DNA of 64,000 bases from NCBI GenBank assembly GCA_943736015.1, contig OX031070.1, positions 21,659,673 through 21,723,672 on the forward strand, read 5' to 3'. The notes beneath the pieces were generated by a model that was not told the DNA's origin, did no database searches, and saw only the letters and a program-made list of their open reading frames with translations. This stretch comes from Tridacna crocea. Taxonomy: Eukaryota; Mollusca; Bivalvia; Cardiida; Cardiidae. Below, piece after piece: positions 32,051 to 43,465 of the stretch (the stretch's first letter is position 1; the number at the start of each line of letters is the position of its first letter). The position numbers and the translations under genes were made by a program.

Positions 32051-33426
32051 ACTCAGGCAAACATAATAAATTCCTAACATTGATTTAAGTGTGTTTTTAG
32101 GCTGCTTTAATAAAATTTAAAACAATAAATGTTGAACACTAACAGTTACAAGTTTACAGTTTACAGGCTAGTTATGTGACAATTTCAAGACTGGTGGGAG
32201 ATTTTTATGAGGGTGTACTTTCGTCAGACCACGACTCGAGGAAAAACAAATGTTGTGTAGTCCTTTTAAATAACTTTCTATGCAGTATCATACTAGAGCA
32301 GACAATAGATATGAAACTGTGGCAATGTGCAGCAAAGGGGTAAGTTGTGTTTTCGTTTATTTTCGTAAAACAACAACAACAACAAATTAGATGACGTCAT
32401 TACATTTGTCCACAGCTATTTCTAAAAATATTCACGACTCAAGGCATGTAAAGCATACGTGTGCTTAATTGTAAGAAATACTAAAAATCGATTTTCCTTA
32501 CGTTCGCAATTTAAATTGGTTATTGGACGAATGAAAACAATTGTGATAAAGTATTTAACCGCTACATAGATATCATTTCTTTACTTTTTTTTATTGTAAA
32601 TATATAAAATTACTAAGCGTTCATAGTCTTCATATTTCGGTGCATTTCCTATTGTAAACGGCTTGAAAACAATCTGAACATTACGCAGAATATTCAAGTA
32701 AGAGAATGATTCTTTGCAATCACAGTTCTACACACATGACTGCACTTAGTTAACCAATGAGAGATTTCCAACGTTATTCAATGATATTTAGTCGACGTAA
32801 TCTTCACCTTCCTGTCACATTCCTGAAATGCTTTCTGACAGAATTTTGATTAAATCACTGAACGCCTACACTTCAGAGCTTATTAAGGGATCCTTGGTTA
32901 ACTATGTTCTAGACTGTACAATTTTGGACTGGTTATCGTTATAGAATTTCTCACTGAAAGGGTTGAAATCTCTTTTTCCACAAAGTTTTCGAGGTTTTTT
33001 ATTTCTCGACATCATTAAAACTCCAGAGTGTTTTGTAAAACCTGAATATCTCACAAAATTTCGGACAGGGACTGGATAAAATAAACCTAAGCTTTTACGA
33101 TATTCATAAAGGTTCGTTTTGACACGTTTTGGTCGAAAGAGACACATGGTATCGCGAAGATTTGGTGAAAATTCATCAGGAGGTTACTATTAAGAAGATA
33201 CAGTAAGTGAGAGTAGATTATTTCTGGTGACAGTATTACATACCTGATTACATCCCGTAATTCAATGACAGATTCTTTGCGTATATAATACATCTCTCGT
33301 GACAATCTGGGAGTAACGTACTAACGGATATCAAATGAACTTATACAGCCTATCTTCGACTGGTACGATTTATCCCGGGCTTCTGTTTCCTTTCTCTATA
33401 ACATGTTAAAGAGATGTAGCACTGTC
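32051..33426. other. mostly nothing recognised; one family A fragment
   Basis: Two AATAAA-like sites at about 32109 and 32123 could belong to the dead transposase. A weak A remnant is visible at about 32945-33040 (AGGTTTTTTATTTCTCGACATC). ORFs at 32902-33305 (-) are unsupported. Confidence 0.4.
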
Positions 33427-33668
33427 TTAACCCTTTACCACACAATGACGTCTTTTAACACCATGACGTCTTTTAACACCTTTAAAAAGGGAAGGGTTTT
33501 GAAAACATTGTGGGAAAGGAGAAAGTGCTGGTTACCAGCATTTTCTCCTTTCCCCACAATGTTTTCTACCATATCAAAGAAAAATTATTTCATATGAGCT
33601 ACATTGAAACTCTCATCTGCAAATGCCTTCAGTTCAGATTGGGCTAAAATTTCGTTGTGTGGTAAAGG
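33427..33668. mobile_element. family A MITE copy
   Basis: TTAACCCTTTACCACACAATG on the left with a short internal duplication (ACGTCTTTTAACACC twice). The central palindrome is intact (GTGGGAAAGGAG, GCTGGTTACCAGC). The right end TGTGGTAAAGGCTTGG has lost TTAA. Confidence 0.85.
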
Positions 33669-33819
33669 CTTGGTCCATTTACATTCTAACTATGCTATTA
33701 CATTGCACAGTCAGAAAGAAAGCCGTAGAAAACATCAATGAAAAAAAGAGGACAATGCAGATGACCTGAATTGCCTCCTTTTTGCATTCGTCTGTATATT
33801 CTTTCAATATCTCCCCGTG

Positions 33820-34310
33820 GGGTCCCGGGGGTTTTTACTGTATAGAATAGGACCTCGGCCTTTCTCTATGGCATGTCGTAGAAGGCGACTAAAATTAGAG
33901 ACAAACGGCTGCTTTCCTCGTAATTCGTAGGATTGCAGCAGGCTGGGTGGTTCTTATTCCAAATCCTATATTTTTTTCTCGATGTAAATAGCGTTTGGAA
34001 TGGGAATCAATTGGCCTGTGGGACCCCGTGTAGTTTAATCGGGGGTATAAGAATAAACCACTGCAGTCCCGCGATCGTCACATCTGCCATTTCATCTGGC
34101 GGAACAAAAGTGACAGCATGCATGTCGTAAAAGGCGACAAAAGGGGCATCATTTTGTGTTTCATCCATTCCTCATTTATCATGTTTGTCTTGTGTTGTTC
34201 GACATGTATGTTATTTTCACCTCACATTATTGTTTACTAAATAAGTGCGCCCAATATGACCTAAGTTGTCGACGGGCCTTAAAACACTATTCATTCATTC
34301 TTTCAATATC
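33820..34310 (+). mobile_element. SINE-like composite with ATTC tail
   Basis: GGGGTCCCGGGGGTTTTTAC and two copies of GCATGTCGTAGAAGGCGAC (about 33870 and 34118). The end is AATATGACCTAAGTTGTCGA, GGGCCTTAAAACAC and an ATTC tail. It is characteristic of molluscan SINE 3' ends. The tRNA-like head is not obvious. Confidence 0.55.
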
Positions 34311-34419
34311 GGTGAGTTTATGAATTTGCCGTCTGGTGTTTACGTATTTCATAGCCCACGTCTCGCAACCTATGTGATTTCTACAATTTGCAAGGCAACC
34401 GGCAAACTATAGCCGGTAT

Positions 34420-35147
34420 ACTATCTCACTTGGTTACAAAAAGGAATCATGCGCAATAATGTGAGCAGAAAAACTAAGGCTTTTGTCCTTAATTATACTG
34501 AGCCAGGCATCATATGAATAGGGGTTCATAAAATCAACTGTGTTTCACAAGTGATTGAGTTATGAGGTATACTGGTCCTTTAAACTGCTGGAAATCGACA
34601 ATCAGCAAAAAGCTTCGACTCGGGTCAGCGTGCGCGGATTGCTCATGCTGATCTTTTCGATATTTTTTATTATTGCAGAAGCATTTAAAGCATAGGCTCA
34701 TATAGTGTCTTCTATTATTTATTTTTTTAATTTGGCCGGAGATGGTTCCAGAAATTCCAATATAATATTCATTCAGAGGTCGTTCTATCTTTCTTTGAGG
34801 TTTAACCTGGTTTTAAGATTTATTTTTCTGTCAACGACTAACACATGGACCGACCCTAAAATGACAGATTGTCATCTCCACAATAATTGCCCAACTTTTA
34901 AATGGTATGTTTTAAATTCATGTTAATTTTATCCCATCATCCTCATTGTTTACTTTTTGAAAGTAATATACCCTAAACTGTTCCCTTTGTATTTCATTTC
35001 TTTTTTTATATATACTACTCAAAATTTGCTAGGGATCACCCTAAAAGATTCACGCTAAATATATATGTGCCATCAATCATATATGGTTTTAAAATGTTTT
35101 ACATCGCCATACTGATCAATAAAATGACCGATGGAAATGGATCTTTA
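34420..35147. other. family E fragment, otherwise nothing recognised
   Basis: E-like words ATACTGGTCCTTTAAACTG, ATCAGCAAAAAGCTTCGACT and GGGTCAGCGTGCGCGGATTG at about 34565-34690. The rest is AT-rich without features. Confidence 0.45.
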
Positions 35148-35370
35148 AGCCTTTACCTCACAATGCCGACAGTTAAAGACACTGAGAAAGAAGCCTTTGG
35201 AAAACATTGTTGGGAAAGGAGAAAATGCTGGATACCAGCATTTTCTCCTTTTCCAACGATGTTTTCTACCCTATGACAGACAGCATCGAGCACATTGCAT
35301 ATAGTTTTTGGTCGGCTAATGCTTTCAACTTGGACAAATCTAGAATATTAAAGAGTTTATGCCAAACTGT
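35148..35370. mobile_element. family A MITE copy
   Basis: CTTTACCTCACAATGCCGAC, GAAGCCTTTGGAAAACATTG and a palindrome with GTTGGGAAAGGAG / CTCCTTTTCCAAC (both arms changed). The right blocks GCTAATGCTTTCAACTTGGA are present and both terminal TTAA lost. Confidence 0.75.
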
Positions 35371-35779
35371 TGTAACATATAAATCCATACAGAAATATGT
35401 AAGTGATATCTATCAAAGTTTGAGTAGTATATTTGGATTTGAAAAGTATTAGAGACATTCGATATACCAAGATTTTTCTTGTTATATATCGTTGTAAAAG
35501 TTAATGCTGCAAGAGGGTATCGCTGTTACAGATAGAAGAAATATCCTCTTGGATATTTTTTTTACTTTTCTTATTTCGAATGTGTTCACCATTTTGGGCA
35601 AACGAAGCCTTAGTAGGGCGAATTTGACATAAAAAGAAGTCTACAGAAGCAGAGCACTTTCGAATTACTTGATTAATTACATGCAATACAACATAAATTC
35701 AGGAGGATACTGCACAGGGCTACAATAGATAGATCTTCTATAAAAGTAGCGATACATTTCTATCTTGATTATAATTGTG
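35371..35779. other. no feature recognised
   Basis: AT-rich noncoding sequence. Confidence 0.4.
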
Positions 35780-36040
35780 TCATGCCCTGTGATGAAGGGC
35801 TTGAAAGCATCTGCTAAAACTTTCAACCCATGTCAGCCTGCGCGGACTGTGAAACATTGTGATAACTGTATCAGCATGACTGTGGACTATTCTACCTGGT
35901 GATTCAGTCAGTTGTTGTACAGAACGGATTTTATGGATCAATAATCAGGTGATAACTTGCTTGGTGTTATACAGCATGAAGATGCATTAGAATCCCTTTT
36001 GCTGGAGCGCTGCACCATTATTTTCAGAATGTTGAATGCA
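35780..36040 (-). mobile_element. family E repeat, inverted
   Basis: CATGCCCTGTGATGAAGGGC, GTCAGCCTGCGCGGACTG, ACCTGGTGATTCAGTCAGT, TGGATCAATAATCAGGTGA and AGATGCATTAGAATCCCTTTT are E blocks in reverse order. Confidence 0.6.
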
Positions 36041-36524
36041 ATAAATACTATACGAGGCAAAATAAAACGGATAAAAAATTGTGCTCATTGAAAACTAAGA
36101 CCATTAAAGGTTTCGGAGCTGGTTTTTTTCCGTTTTCTTGAAAAAAATACATTGCACGATTTAGATGAATCGAATCTAATGCAGCGTGGTTTAGTATTAC
36201 ATGTTAAACTGGCATGATATACCCATGATGGCTCTAAAAGAAATTTTACGAGCTTGCACATCCGATACAGGTTTTTGAGTTTGCTTACTTCCGGTTCATT
36301 AGCGCAACATTGTCTCTTGTTAGAAGAATCTGAGCTATAAAACAACAACAACAAAAAAAAACATACAGTCATCTAACGGCCCGGAATTTTTCGTTGTTTA
36401 ACCCTTTAACTGCCAAAATTCAGTTTGCATTCAGCCGCTTTCGATGGCAGAAAAAAATATTGAAAATGGAAGATTTTTCATCACATAACCTTCCTTCTTT
36501 TTGATATAATATATCCATTACTTA
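36041..36524. other. no feature recognised
   Basis: AT-rich. The - strand ORF 36085-36372 is unsupported. Confidence 0.4.
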
Positions 36525-36831
36525 TTTCATTCTTTCCGGTAGTTTATCGAGAAATAACTGTGGGATATTTTTCGATATTTCGTGGTTACGACCAGTGAAA
36601 AAAATCGACTATATTTTCTAACTCTCCATTAAAGGCAGAAAGAGTAGTTCCCGCGCACTAGTTATGTAGGTGAAATGCGCTTGCCATTCAATCAGTTGAA
36701 AATCATCATGACGAATTAACCCTACATTTCTCACACTTAATGCGTTGTTATGCGGAGGGGGGTACACACGGCTAATTACTAAAAAATGACCTGTACTGGA
36801 ATTAGAGGTAGGCTCCAAAGATGCCCCGTCT
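36525..36831 (+). mobile_element. family J repeat copy (3' end replaced by family A)
   Basis: TTATTTCATTCTTTCCGGTAG, TATCGAGAAATAACTG, CGCGCACTAGTTATG, AATGCGTTGTTATGCGGAGG and CTGTACTGGAATTAG match 3464-3760. It abuts the A copy at 36832. Confidence 0.65.
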
Positions 36832-37057
36832 TTACCCATTACCACACATTCCCTACCTTTGACGCCCCTGAGAAGGAAGCCTTTAAAACATTGGGGGAAA
36901 AGGAGAAAATGCTTGTAACCAGCATTTTCTTCTTTTCCCATAATGTTTTCTACCCTTCACAAAACAAAATTCAAATTTTCAGTCAATTTTATTTTGTAGT
37001 CTGCAAATGCTTTCGATTTGGACAAGCCTAAAATTTTGTCGTTTGGTAAAGAGTTAA
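36832..37057. mobile_element. family A MITE copy
   Basis: Left TTTACCCATTACCACACATT, central palindrome GGGGAAAAGGAG...GCTTGTAACCAGC, right GTCGTTTGGTAAAGAGTTAA. A J-like CGAAAGATTGAAGTTTATTTC block follows at about 37106. Confidence 0.85.
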
Positions 37058-37237
37058 AAATAGAAAAGATTAGAAGCATAAACTAAATTGAAGTTCCTTT
37101 TTTGGCGAAAGATTGAAGTTTATTTCAAACTATATTGCGATCTTTCAACAAAAAACCAAATCTCTATGAATTCCTTATCTTACACACGTTCGGTATCTAT
37201 AAGCACTGTGTGACGTCATACTTCTTGTTCAGTTTTT

Positions 37238-38407
37238 AGCTCCACTGGCCGAAGGCCAGCGGGCTTATGTCATGGCCCGGTGTCCGTCGTGCGTGCGTCC
37301 GTCCGTGCGTGCGTTAACTTTTATTTCAAACATCTTCTTCTCTGAAACTACCCATCCAATTTTGATGAAACTTCACAGAAATGATCATGCCATGGTCCTC
37401 TTCAGAATTCTTTGAAAGAATTTTATTCCTTCAAAAACTCTGGTTGCCATGGCAACAAAACTGAAAAAATTCAAAAATTTGTAAAAATCTTTTTCTCTGA
37501 AACCATAAGGTCTAGGGCTACCAAATTTGGCGTGTAGCTTTATCTAGTGGACCTCTACCAACTTCCTGCAAATAATAGCCCTGGGGTCAAAATTGGCCCT
37601 GCCCCGGGTCATAAGTTTTATATGGGCTTATATAGGGAAAACTTTAAAATCCTTCTGGTACATAGCCATAGGGCCTAGGGCTACCAAAATTGGCATGTAG
37701 CTTTATTTAGTAGACCTCTACCCAGAGTGCCCAAATAATAGCCCAGGGGTCAAAATTGGCCCCGCCCCGGGGGTCACAAGTTTTATATGGGCTGGTATAG
37801 GGAAAACTTTAAAAATCTTCTCGTACCAAGCCATAAGGCCTAGGGCTACTCAATTTTGCATCTAGCTTTATCAAGTGGTTGTCTATCAAAGGTGCCCAAA
37901 TTGTAGCTGTGGGATTAAATTTGGCCCTGTCCTGGGGGTCAAAAGTTTTACATAGGGCTCATATAGGGATTTTTTTAAAAATCTACTTGTACCTAGCGAT
38001 AAGGCCTAGGGCTACCAAATTTTGCATGTAGCTTTATCTAGTGTGCCTCTACCAGGAGGGCCCAAATTATAATCTAAATTTACCCCTGTCTCATGGGTTT
38101 CATGTTTTACAGGGCCTTTTATTGAGAAAACTTTGAAAATCTTCTTGTTTATAACCACACATTCTAGACCTGTATTATTTGGTATGGGGCTTTATCTTGT
38201 AGACCTCCACCAGGATTCAAGTAATCGTAACTTTTGGGTCAAAATTGGGTTTGCCCAGGGGACCTCAACTTTTCGTAGGATTTTATGGAAAAAATTTAGT
38301 ATGTCCTCAAGTTTGAAACCAGTTGGCCAAATAATGCAATGTTTGACTTGTAGTGTTTTTACGAATTAGCCAGTGGAGCGATACAGGGCCATCATGGCCC
38401 TCTTGTT
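37238..38407 (+). mobile_element. rolling-circle-like non-autonomous element 2 with ~164-bp tandem core
   Basis: The 5' end AGCTCCACTGGCCGAAGGCC forms a small hairpin, followed by GTCCGTCGTGCGTGCGTCC. The first unit carries GTTGCCATGGCAAC (37443-37456), as in element 1. About five tandem units are marked by GTAGCTTTAT near 37534, 37697, 37862 and 38028. The 3' end reads CCAGTGGAGC, complementary to the 5' GCTCCACTGG, then the hairpin AGGGCCATCATGGCCCT and CTTGTT. Confidence 0.85.
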
Positions 38408-39309
38408 ATTATTGAAGAATACCACGTTCGCAGAAGTTTGCGGTTTTAGATACTTTAAAACTTTGCTTGTAATTCTTAATATATCGTTATCTGATAAAAT
38501 GAATCTAACATCCGTTGTCTTATTGGGAAAAAAGTTTATCTCACTCGTCTAAAAAATATAATTTAGACTGGCAAAGGCATTTTTCCTGTCTATTTTAATA
38601 AACTCTTAATTCAAACCTCTAAAAGACAGATACTGTATTTCTCCTATTGCACTGAGAGGGTCAAATCATTATTTCGGCAGACCACAAGAGAAAAGATCAG
38701 ACTTGTCAATATTAAAAGCATTTGCAAAAAAAAAATGTAAATGTGACTTAAATTGTTAGACTTTGATAGGGTAGGAAACAGTTTGGAAAAATGTGAAAAT
38801 TCTGGTGACCAGCATTTTGTTACTTTTTCCCTGCGTTGTTTCTAGAGCCTTTTACTCAAGGTCATTAAAAATGAGGGTTAAATTTCTCTTTGATATAAAA
38901 TTTAATCAATGCCGGATGCGAAATTGTTTTTTGATATTGGACACAAATCTGTGTGTGTCTGAAATTTTATTGTAACGTGACGTCAACAAAATGTTGCCAA
39001 TATAAAATGAGAAATTAGTTATTTGGCGTGGGCCTCAAATGTGACAAAGCCACATTATCTGATAAAAATAGACAATTTCTAACGAAAGGAGTGAGCCATT
39101 CGTCAAGTGTTTTTGTTGTACTGATCGTGTAGAGTGCTGAAAAAGATGCATGCGAAGTATTGTATCGTTTCCACTTCCTTAAATATCCTATGAAAATAAG
39201 GCGCGTTACATAGCAGAATATAGCATCATAGTTTTCAAGTGTGCCATTTCGAAGAACATATTCGAAATAGCCTAAAATTTTGTAAGCTAACCCTCCATTC
39301 AGATAAATT
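38408..39309. other. noncoding, with one family A remnant
   Basis: Decayed A blocks at about 38690-38880 (AGCATTTGCAAAAAAAAA, TTCTGGTGACCAGCATTTTG). The - strand ORF 39015-39371 has no recognised motif and ends in family C. Confidence 0.45.
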
Positions 39310-39516
39310 TTAACCCTTGGCTGCTTATCATTTACCTTTTGCAGACAGCGTAGATTAAGATCAGACTGCACAGAACGTGCAGTCTGATCTTGGATCTACG
39401 CCGTCCGATTTTGAGATATATTTCCCCCGAAACGTAACTTTGAAATAACATTTTTTTTTTGTTTTTACTATCGAATTGAAAAATTCATTTTAGTTATTTA
39501 GCAGGATAAGGGTTAA
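39310..39516. mobile_element. family C MITE, complete copy
   Basis: TTAACCCTTGGCTGCTTA on the left, TTTAGCAGGATAAGGGTTAA on the right, with the AAGATCAGACTGCAC / GTGCAGTCTGATCTT palindrome. The TTAA ends and CCCTTA/TAAGGG termini support piggyBac-like mobilisation. Confidence 0.9.
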
Positions 39517-39584
39517 AAGGAGGACACCACAAGTCTCTTTCGTGCTTTCCCCCTTTCGTGTGTTCTGCGATACTAGCTTCAGCG

Positions 39585-39800
39585 TTAACCCTAAGGCTGC
39601 AAATCTGTTCTCACTTACCAGTAGTGGACAGTGTAGATCACGATCAGACTGCATAGAATGTGCAGTATTATCTTAGATCTACGCTGTACAATGAGGATAT
39701 ATTTTTCCTACACAAGTAATTTTGAAATAGCAATATTCGGGTTATGTACTACTCATGGACTAGAAAGTTTCATGTTAGTTATTTAGCAGAATAAGTGTTC
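39585..39800. mobile_element. family C MITE copy
   Basis: TTAACCCTAAGGCTGCAAAT, a decayed palindrome (GATCAGACTGCATAGAATGTGC) and TTAGCAGAATAAGTGTTCA. Confidence 0.75.
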
Positions 39801-40036
39801 ATGCAACATTGGCAGTGCCAGAATATTTGATTAATTTTTCTGCTAAGATAACAAACAAGATTTTGAAAGTAATGTGAAACACTTCCCATACGAAATCCTT
39901 GTGATGAAGAAAAATTCAGGAACTTCAAATGGAAAGATTGATTTTTTTAACATTTATATGACGTTTTCCCCCGGCTAATTGTTTATACAAGTATATTCCC
40001 CCCCCAACCACCCACACCCCTTCCCCTCCAATAAAA
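39801..40036. other. no feature recognised; C-rich patch
   Basis: AT-rich sequence followed by a CCCC/CCACCC-rich patch at about 39998-40030. Confidence 0.4.
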
Positions 40037-42496
40037 AACAAGAGGGCAATGATGGCCCTGAGACTGCTCACCTGAGTCTATTGACCGAACATGAACCATC
40101 TAGTATCCCAGTGACCTAGTTTTTTATCAGAAAATTACCCATCATCAAACACTTTTGAGATATCAATAGGACAAACATTCTGACTAACTTTCATGAATAT
40201 TGGACTGAAAATGTGGCCTCTACAGCGTACAAAAGGTTTTTCTAAGATTTCACCAAGTGACCTAGTTTTGGACCCGACAATTACCCATTATCAAACTCTT
40301 TTGAGACATCACCAAAACAAACATTCTGACCAAGTCTGAAGAGTATCAAGCAGAAAATGTAGCCTCTAGAGTGTACACAGGGTTTTTCTAATATTTGACC
40401 CATAGACCTAGTTTTTGACTCCACATGACCCATTTTCAAACTCATTCAAGGTATCACCAGGACAAATATTATGAACAAGTTTTAGGAGTATCAGACTGAA
40501 AATGTGTCCTCCAGAGCATACAAAAGGTGTTTATAACATTTGACCTATTGACCCAGTTTTTGACCGAACATGACCCATTTTCAAACCCATCCAAGATATT
40601 ATAAAGGCAAACATTCTGACTGATTTTCAAGAGTGTTGGACTGAAAATGTGGCATCCAAAGCATATACAAGGTTTTTCTAAGATTTGACTGGGTGACCTA
40701 GTTTTTAACCCCCAAATAACAGTTTAAAAACTCATCTAATATATCATCAAGGCAAACATTCTGACTAACTTACAAGTTTTGGACTGAAAATGTGGTTTCT
40801 AGAGCCTACAAAAGGTTTTTCTAACATTTTACCTGGTGACCTAGTTTTTGACTCCACATGACCCATTTTCGAACGCGTCCAAGATGTCATAAAGGCAAAT
40901 ATTCTGATAAACTTTCAAGAGTTTTGGACTGAAAATGTGGCCTCTAGGGCATACACAAGGTTTATCTAAGATTTGACCTAGTGACTTAGTTTTTGACCCC
41001 ACATGACCCATTTTCGAAGTTGTACGAGATATCATCGAGATAAACATTCTGACCAACTTTCAAGAGTTTTGGAGTAAAAATGTGGCCTCTAGAGCGTACA
41101 CAAGGTTTTTCTAAGATTTGACCTAGTGACCTAGTTTTTGACCACATATGACCCATTTTCGAACTTGTCCGAGATATCATCAAGATAAATATTCTGACCA
41201 GCTTAGTGGTTTTTTATTTAATATGTGTCCTCTAGAGCGTACACAAGGTTTTTCTAAAATTTGACTTAGTGACCTAGTTTTTGACCCCACATGACCCATT
41301 TTCGATCTTGTCCGAGATATCATCCAGGCCAGGCAAACATCCTGACAAATTTTCATGAGTATCCGACTGAAAATGTGGCCTTTAGAGTTACACGAGGTTT
41401 TTCTAAGATATGACTTAGTGACCTAGTTTTTGACCTGGCATGACGCATTTTCAAACTCGTTATAGATCTCATTGAGGCAAACATCCTGACCAACTTTCAT
41501 GAGTATCGGACTGAAAATGTGGCCTATAGAGAATACACAAGGTTTTTCTAAGATTTGACCTAGTGACCTAGTTTTTGACCCGACATAAACCATTTTCGGA
41601 CTTGTCCGAGATATCATCAAGACAAACATTCAGACCAACTTTCAAGAGTTTTGGACTGAAAATGTGGCCTCGAGAGCCTACACAAGGTTTTTCTAAAATT
41701 TGACCTAGTGACCTATTTTTTGACCCGACATGACCCATTTTCAAACTCGTTTAAGATATCATCCAGGCAAACATCCTGACCAACTTTCATGAGTATCAGA
41801 CTGAAAATGTGGCCTCTAGAGCGTACACAAGTTTTTTCTAAGATTTGACCTAGTGACCTAGTTTTTAACCCGACATGACCCATTTTCGAACTCGTACGAG
41901 ATATCATCGAGGCAAAGATCTTGACCAACTTTCATGAGTATCGGACTGAAAATGTTGCCTCTAGAGGGTACACAAGGTTTTTCTAAAATTTGACCTAGTG
42001 ACCTAGTTTTTGACCTGACATGACCCATTTTCAATCTTGTCCGAGATATCATGAAGACAAACATTCTGAAGAACTTCAAGACTTTTGGACTGAAAATGTG
42101 GCCTCTAGAGCCTACAAAATGTTTTTTCTAAGATTTGACCTAGTGACCTAGTTTTTCACCACACATGACCCATTTTCGAAGTGGTCTGAGATATCATTCA
42201 GACAAACATCCTGACCAACTGTCATAAGTATCCGACTGAAAATGTGGCCTCTAGAGCGTACACAAGGTTTTTCTAAGATTTGACCTAGTGACCTAGTTTT
42301 TGACTCGACATGACCCATTTTCGAACCCCTCCGAGATTTTATCGAGGCAAACAACCTGACCAACTTTCATGAGTATCGGACCGAAAATGTGGCCTCTAGA
42401 GCGTACACAAGGTAAAAAGTTGACGACGGACGACGCACGACGGACACAGCACGATCACAATAGCTCACCATTAGCACTTTGTGCTCAGGTGAGCTA
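40037..42496 (-). mobile_element. rolling-circle-like non-autonomous element 3 with 145-bp tandem core
   Basis: It lies inverted. On the - strand the 5' end is AGCTCACCTGAGCACAAAG (42495 downward), followed by a GTCCGTCGT-rich stretch. Sixteen tandem units follow, marked on the + strand by AAAATGTGGCC-like words from about 40210 to 42384, 145 bp apart. Then comes CAGGTGAGC (40074-40066), the hairpin AGGGCCATCATTGCCCT (40059-40043) and CTCTTGTT. Because 145 is not a multiple of 3 the serial - strand ORFs of about 70 aa are frame-shifted copies of the repeat, not genes. Confidence 0.88.
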
Positions 42497-42779
42497 GAAA
42501 AGGCTACTAGGATAAAGCTACTGTGACAAGTACAGGGAACAAGGTGAATAAGAGTTACGCATTACAATAGACAAATCGTTGACCTAGACTCATTCCTTAT
42601 AAAGCAGTCGACTTTTTGCGTCTCCAAGTAGACGCCAGATAACTTTTTAAAGCAACATGTCTAACATAAGAAATGGCTTAAGAAAAGAAGTTTATTCTCT
42701 CTATCCGGCATTGTATGTCTGTTATTCATGTATGAAACCTTTACTTATACGCCCCTTGATATCTATGTGTTACAATGAT

Positions 42780-43035
42780 ATTTCAAGGTATGTCTGCTAG
42801 AAATACAATTGAGCGCTGTTCTAGCAAATGTGGGTTCCATGGTGTATCTTACCAGCAAACCATCATTAATTCTTGATGCATTTTCTTGAGAAAAACAACT
42901 GAATCATGGAATAAACTGGGCCTTTTAGCTGAAAGAAAAGTAGCAAAACAGTATTGACCCAGATCAGCCTGAGCGGGATATCTGTGTCGATATAAGTGCA
43001 ACAAACCCTTTTTCACAGAACATTCCCCATACCAA
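42780..43035 (+). mobile_element. family E fragment
   Basis: GATGCATTTTCTTGAG, AACTGAATCATGGAATAAAC and ACCCAGATCAGCCTGAGCGG match E. Edges are uncertain. Confidence 0.5.
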
Positions 43036-43187
43036 ACAATAATGATTTAATGTGTACAGGCAGGCTATTTACATGTTTATCTTTGTGTCATGTTTCATTT
43101 TGCTTAGACCACACTTTAAGAGATTTTTTTTCTCTGAAAATGAATTAAAAGGCACAAAGAAACTATTCCTTCTCGAATACGTTAAAA

Positions 43188-43465
43188 AAAAAACACGCAC
43201 ATAGAAAATGACAATAGATGTTTTGTGTAGGTTTGCATGAACTCAAGATATATTTCAAATGTTCTGCTTCTAACCGTAATATACTCAGGAGCATTCAGAG
43301 TTTGGTTATTAAATGCCTGCAAGACAAAACCAATAACTTTTCTTCAATGAATATATGATCACATATTTCTCAAAAAGAACTTAACTGACACCTTAAACAC
43401 GCACATCAAGAATCAAAGGCACGTATAGTGTAGGTTTGCATGAACTTTATATGTATTTCAAATTG
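43188..43465 (+). repeat. direct repeat pair, ~70 bp
   Basis: AACACGCACATAGAAAATG ... GTGTAGGTTTGCATGAACT ... ATATTTCAAAT at 43191-43263 recurs at 43399-43465. Spacing of about 208 bp suggests an old local duplication. Confidence 0.6.

Noticed and set aside
40841-42363. Serial - strand ORFs of about 70 aa with the shared text GHVxSKTRSLGQILEKPC
   Set aside because: They repeat every 145 bp, a length not divisible by 3, so each ORF is a frame-shifted read of the tandem core of element 3. No selection for frame is visible.
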